The notes beneath the pieces were generated by a model. It was given only the letters and a program-made list of their open reading frames with translations, did not search any database and was not told the DNA's origin. 64,000 nucleotides of DNA from the NCBI RefSeq assembly GCF_014648855.1, contig NZ_BMRX01000001.1, forward strand, positions 310,001-374,000, written 5' to 3'. This stretch comes from Streptomyces parvulus. GTDB taxonomy: Bacteria; Actinomycetota; Actinomycetes; Streptomycetales; Streptomycetaceae. Position 1 is the first letter of the stretch, and each line of letters starts with the position of its first letter. The translations under genes were made by a program, and so were the position numbers. This document shows positions 63,813 through 64,000 of the stretch, piece by piece.

Positions 63813-64000
63813 TCAGTCCCGGCCGAGCGCCGACGCCAGCTCCGCCTCGCGCTCGCGCACCTGCGCCGCGAGCTGCTCGGCGATCTCCTCCAGGAGCCGG
63901 TCGGGATCGTCCGGGGCCAGCCGCAGCATGGCGCCGATGGCGCTGTCCTCCAGCTCCTTGGCGAGCAGCGTCAGCATCTCCTTGCGCCGGTCCAGCCACT
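63813..64000 (-). CDS. Hypothetical protein, C-terminal fragment (5' end outside window)
   Basis: The last 62 codons including TGA at 63815-63813. The visible part is highly charged and helical, with a probable coiled coil (DRRKEMLTLLAKELED, RLLEEIAEQLAAQVRERE). No family was recognised. It reads in the same direction as the rhodanese gene, 31 bp upstream of it, and may be co-transcribed. Confidence 0.6.
   Translation of the reverse strand, partial: WLDRRKEMLTLLAKELEDSAIGAMLRLAPDDPDRLLEEIAEQLAAQVREREAELASALGRD

Overview
The window is a stretch of actinobacterial core chromosome, almost certainly Streptomyces. The evidence is very high G+C with strong third-position bias, frequent GTG/TTG starts, an XRE-DUF397 regulator pair, a mycothiol-type maleylpyruvate isomerase family protein, a proteasome activator (Bpa), and two perfect copies of the Streptomyces ParB site parS (GTTTCACGTGAAAC). 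From memory, the gene order (metG ... aspS ... FadE5-type acyl-CoA dehydrogenase, M18 aminopeptidase ... two bkd clusters ... paaN) resembles the oriC-proximal left-centre part of the S. coelicolor chromosome. The parS sites fit an oriC-proximal position. No prophage, insertion sequence, tRNA or CRISPR array was seen.

Layout. 1-13.4 kb holds regulators and envelope proteins: GAF-ANTAR, XRE-TPR, a protein with a contractile-injection-type leader, a degenerate caspase-like protein, a PP2C phosphatase, PhoX behind a PHO box, and a vWA protein with a 36-bp coding minisatellite. 13.4-20.6 kb holds metG and aspS flanking a PH-domain protein, an XRE/DUF397 pair and a Uma2 nuclease. 20.6-33.5 kb holds a large PAS-GAF-SpoIIE phosphatase, an AI-2E transporter, a 5'-truncated pirin, SseB, acyl-CoA dehydrogenase, aminopeptidase, nitrilase, MFS and GntR. 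33.7-38.4 kb holds a D-Ala-D-Ala carboxypeptidase and the first branched-chain keto-acid dehydrogenase operon (E1alpha-E1beta-E2). 38.7-46.2 kb holds a response regulator, two divergent Ser/Thr kinases (one with PASTA), Bpa and a quinone oxidoreductase. 46.3-52.0 kb holds a DrrAB-type exporter, a K+ channel, moeA and mobA. 52.1-60.4 kb holds the second bkd operon with bkdR, then 3-hydroxyacyl-CoA dehydrogenase, TetR and PaaN. 60.4-64 kb holds a SpoU methyltransferase, HTTM, DUF5819, a rhodanese and a partial gene.

How parts fit together. The two bkd operons supply branched acyl-CoA primers and degrade Val/Leu/Ile. The second bkd operon and the divergent 3-hydroxyacyl-CoA dehydrogenase-tetR/paaN promoter share a near-identical 14-bp dyad, ACCGATYGTTCGGT, about 60 bp upstream of the respective starts. 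This suggests one TetR co-regulates acyl-CoA and phenylacetate-type catabolism. One parS lies exactly on the 4-bp stop/start overlap of moeA and the K+ channel gene; the other lies in the aspS leader. The pirin gene keeps its operator and ribosome binding site but has lost its start codon and about 85-90 codons, including two metal ligands.
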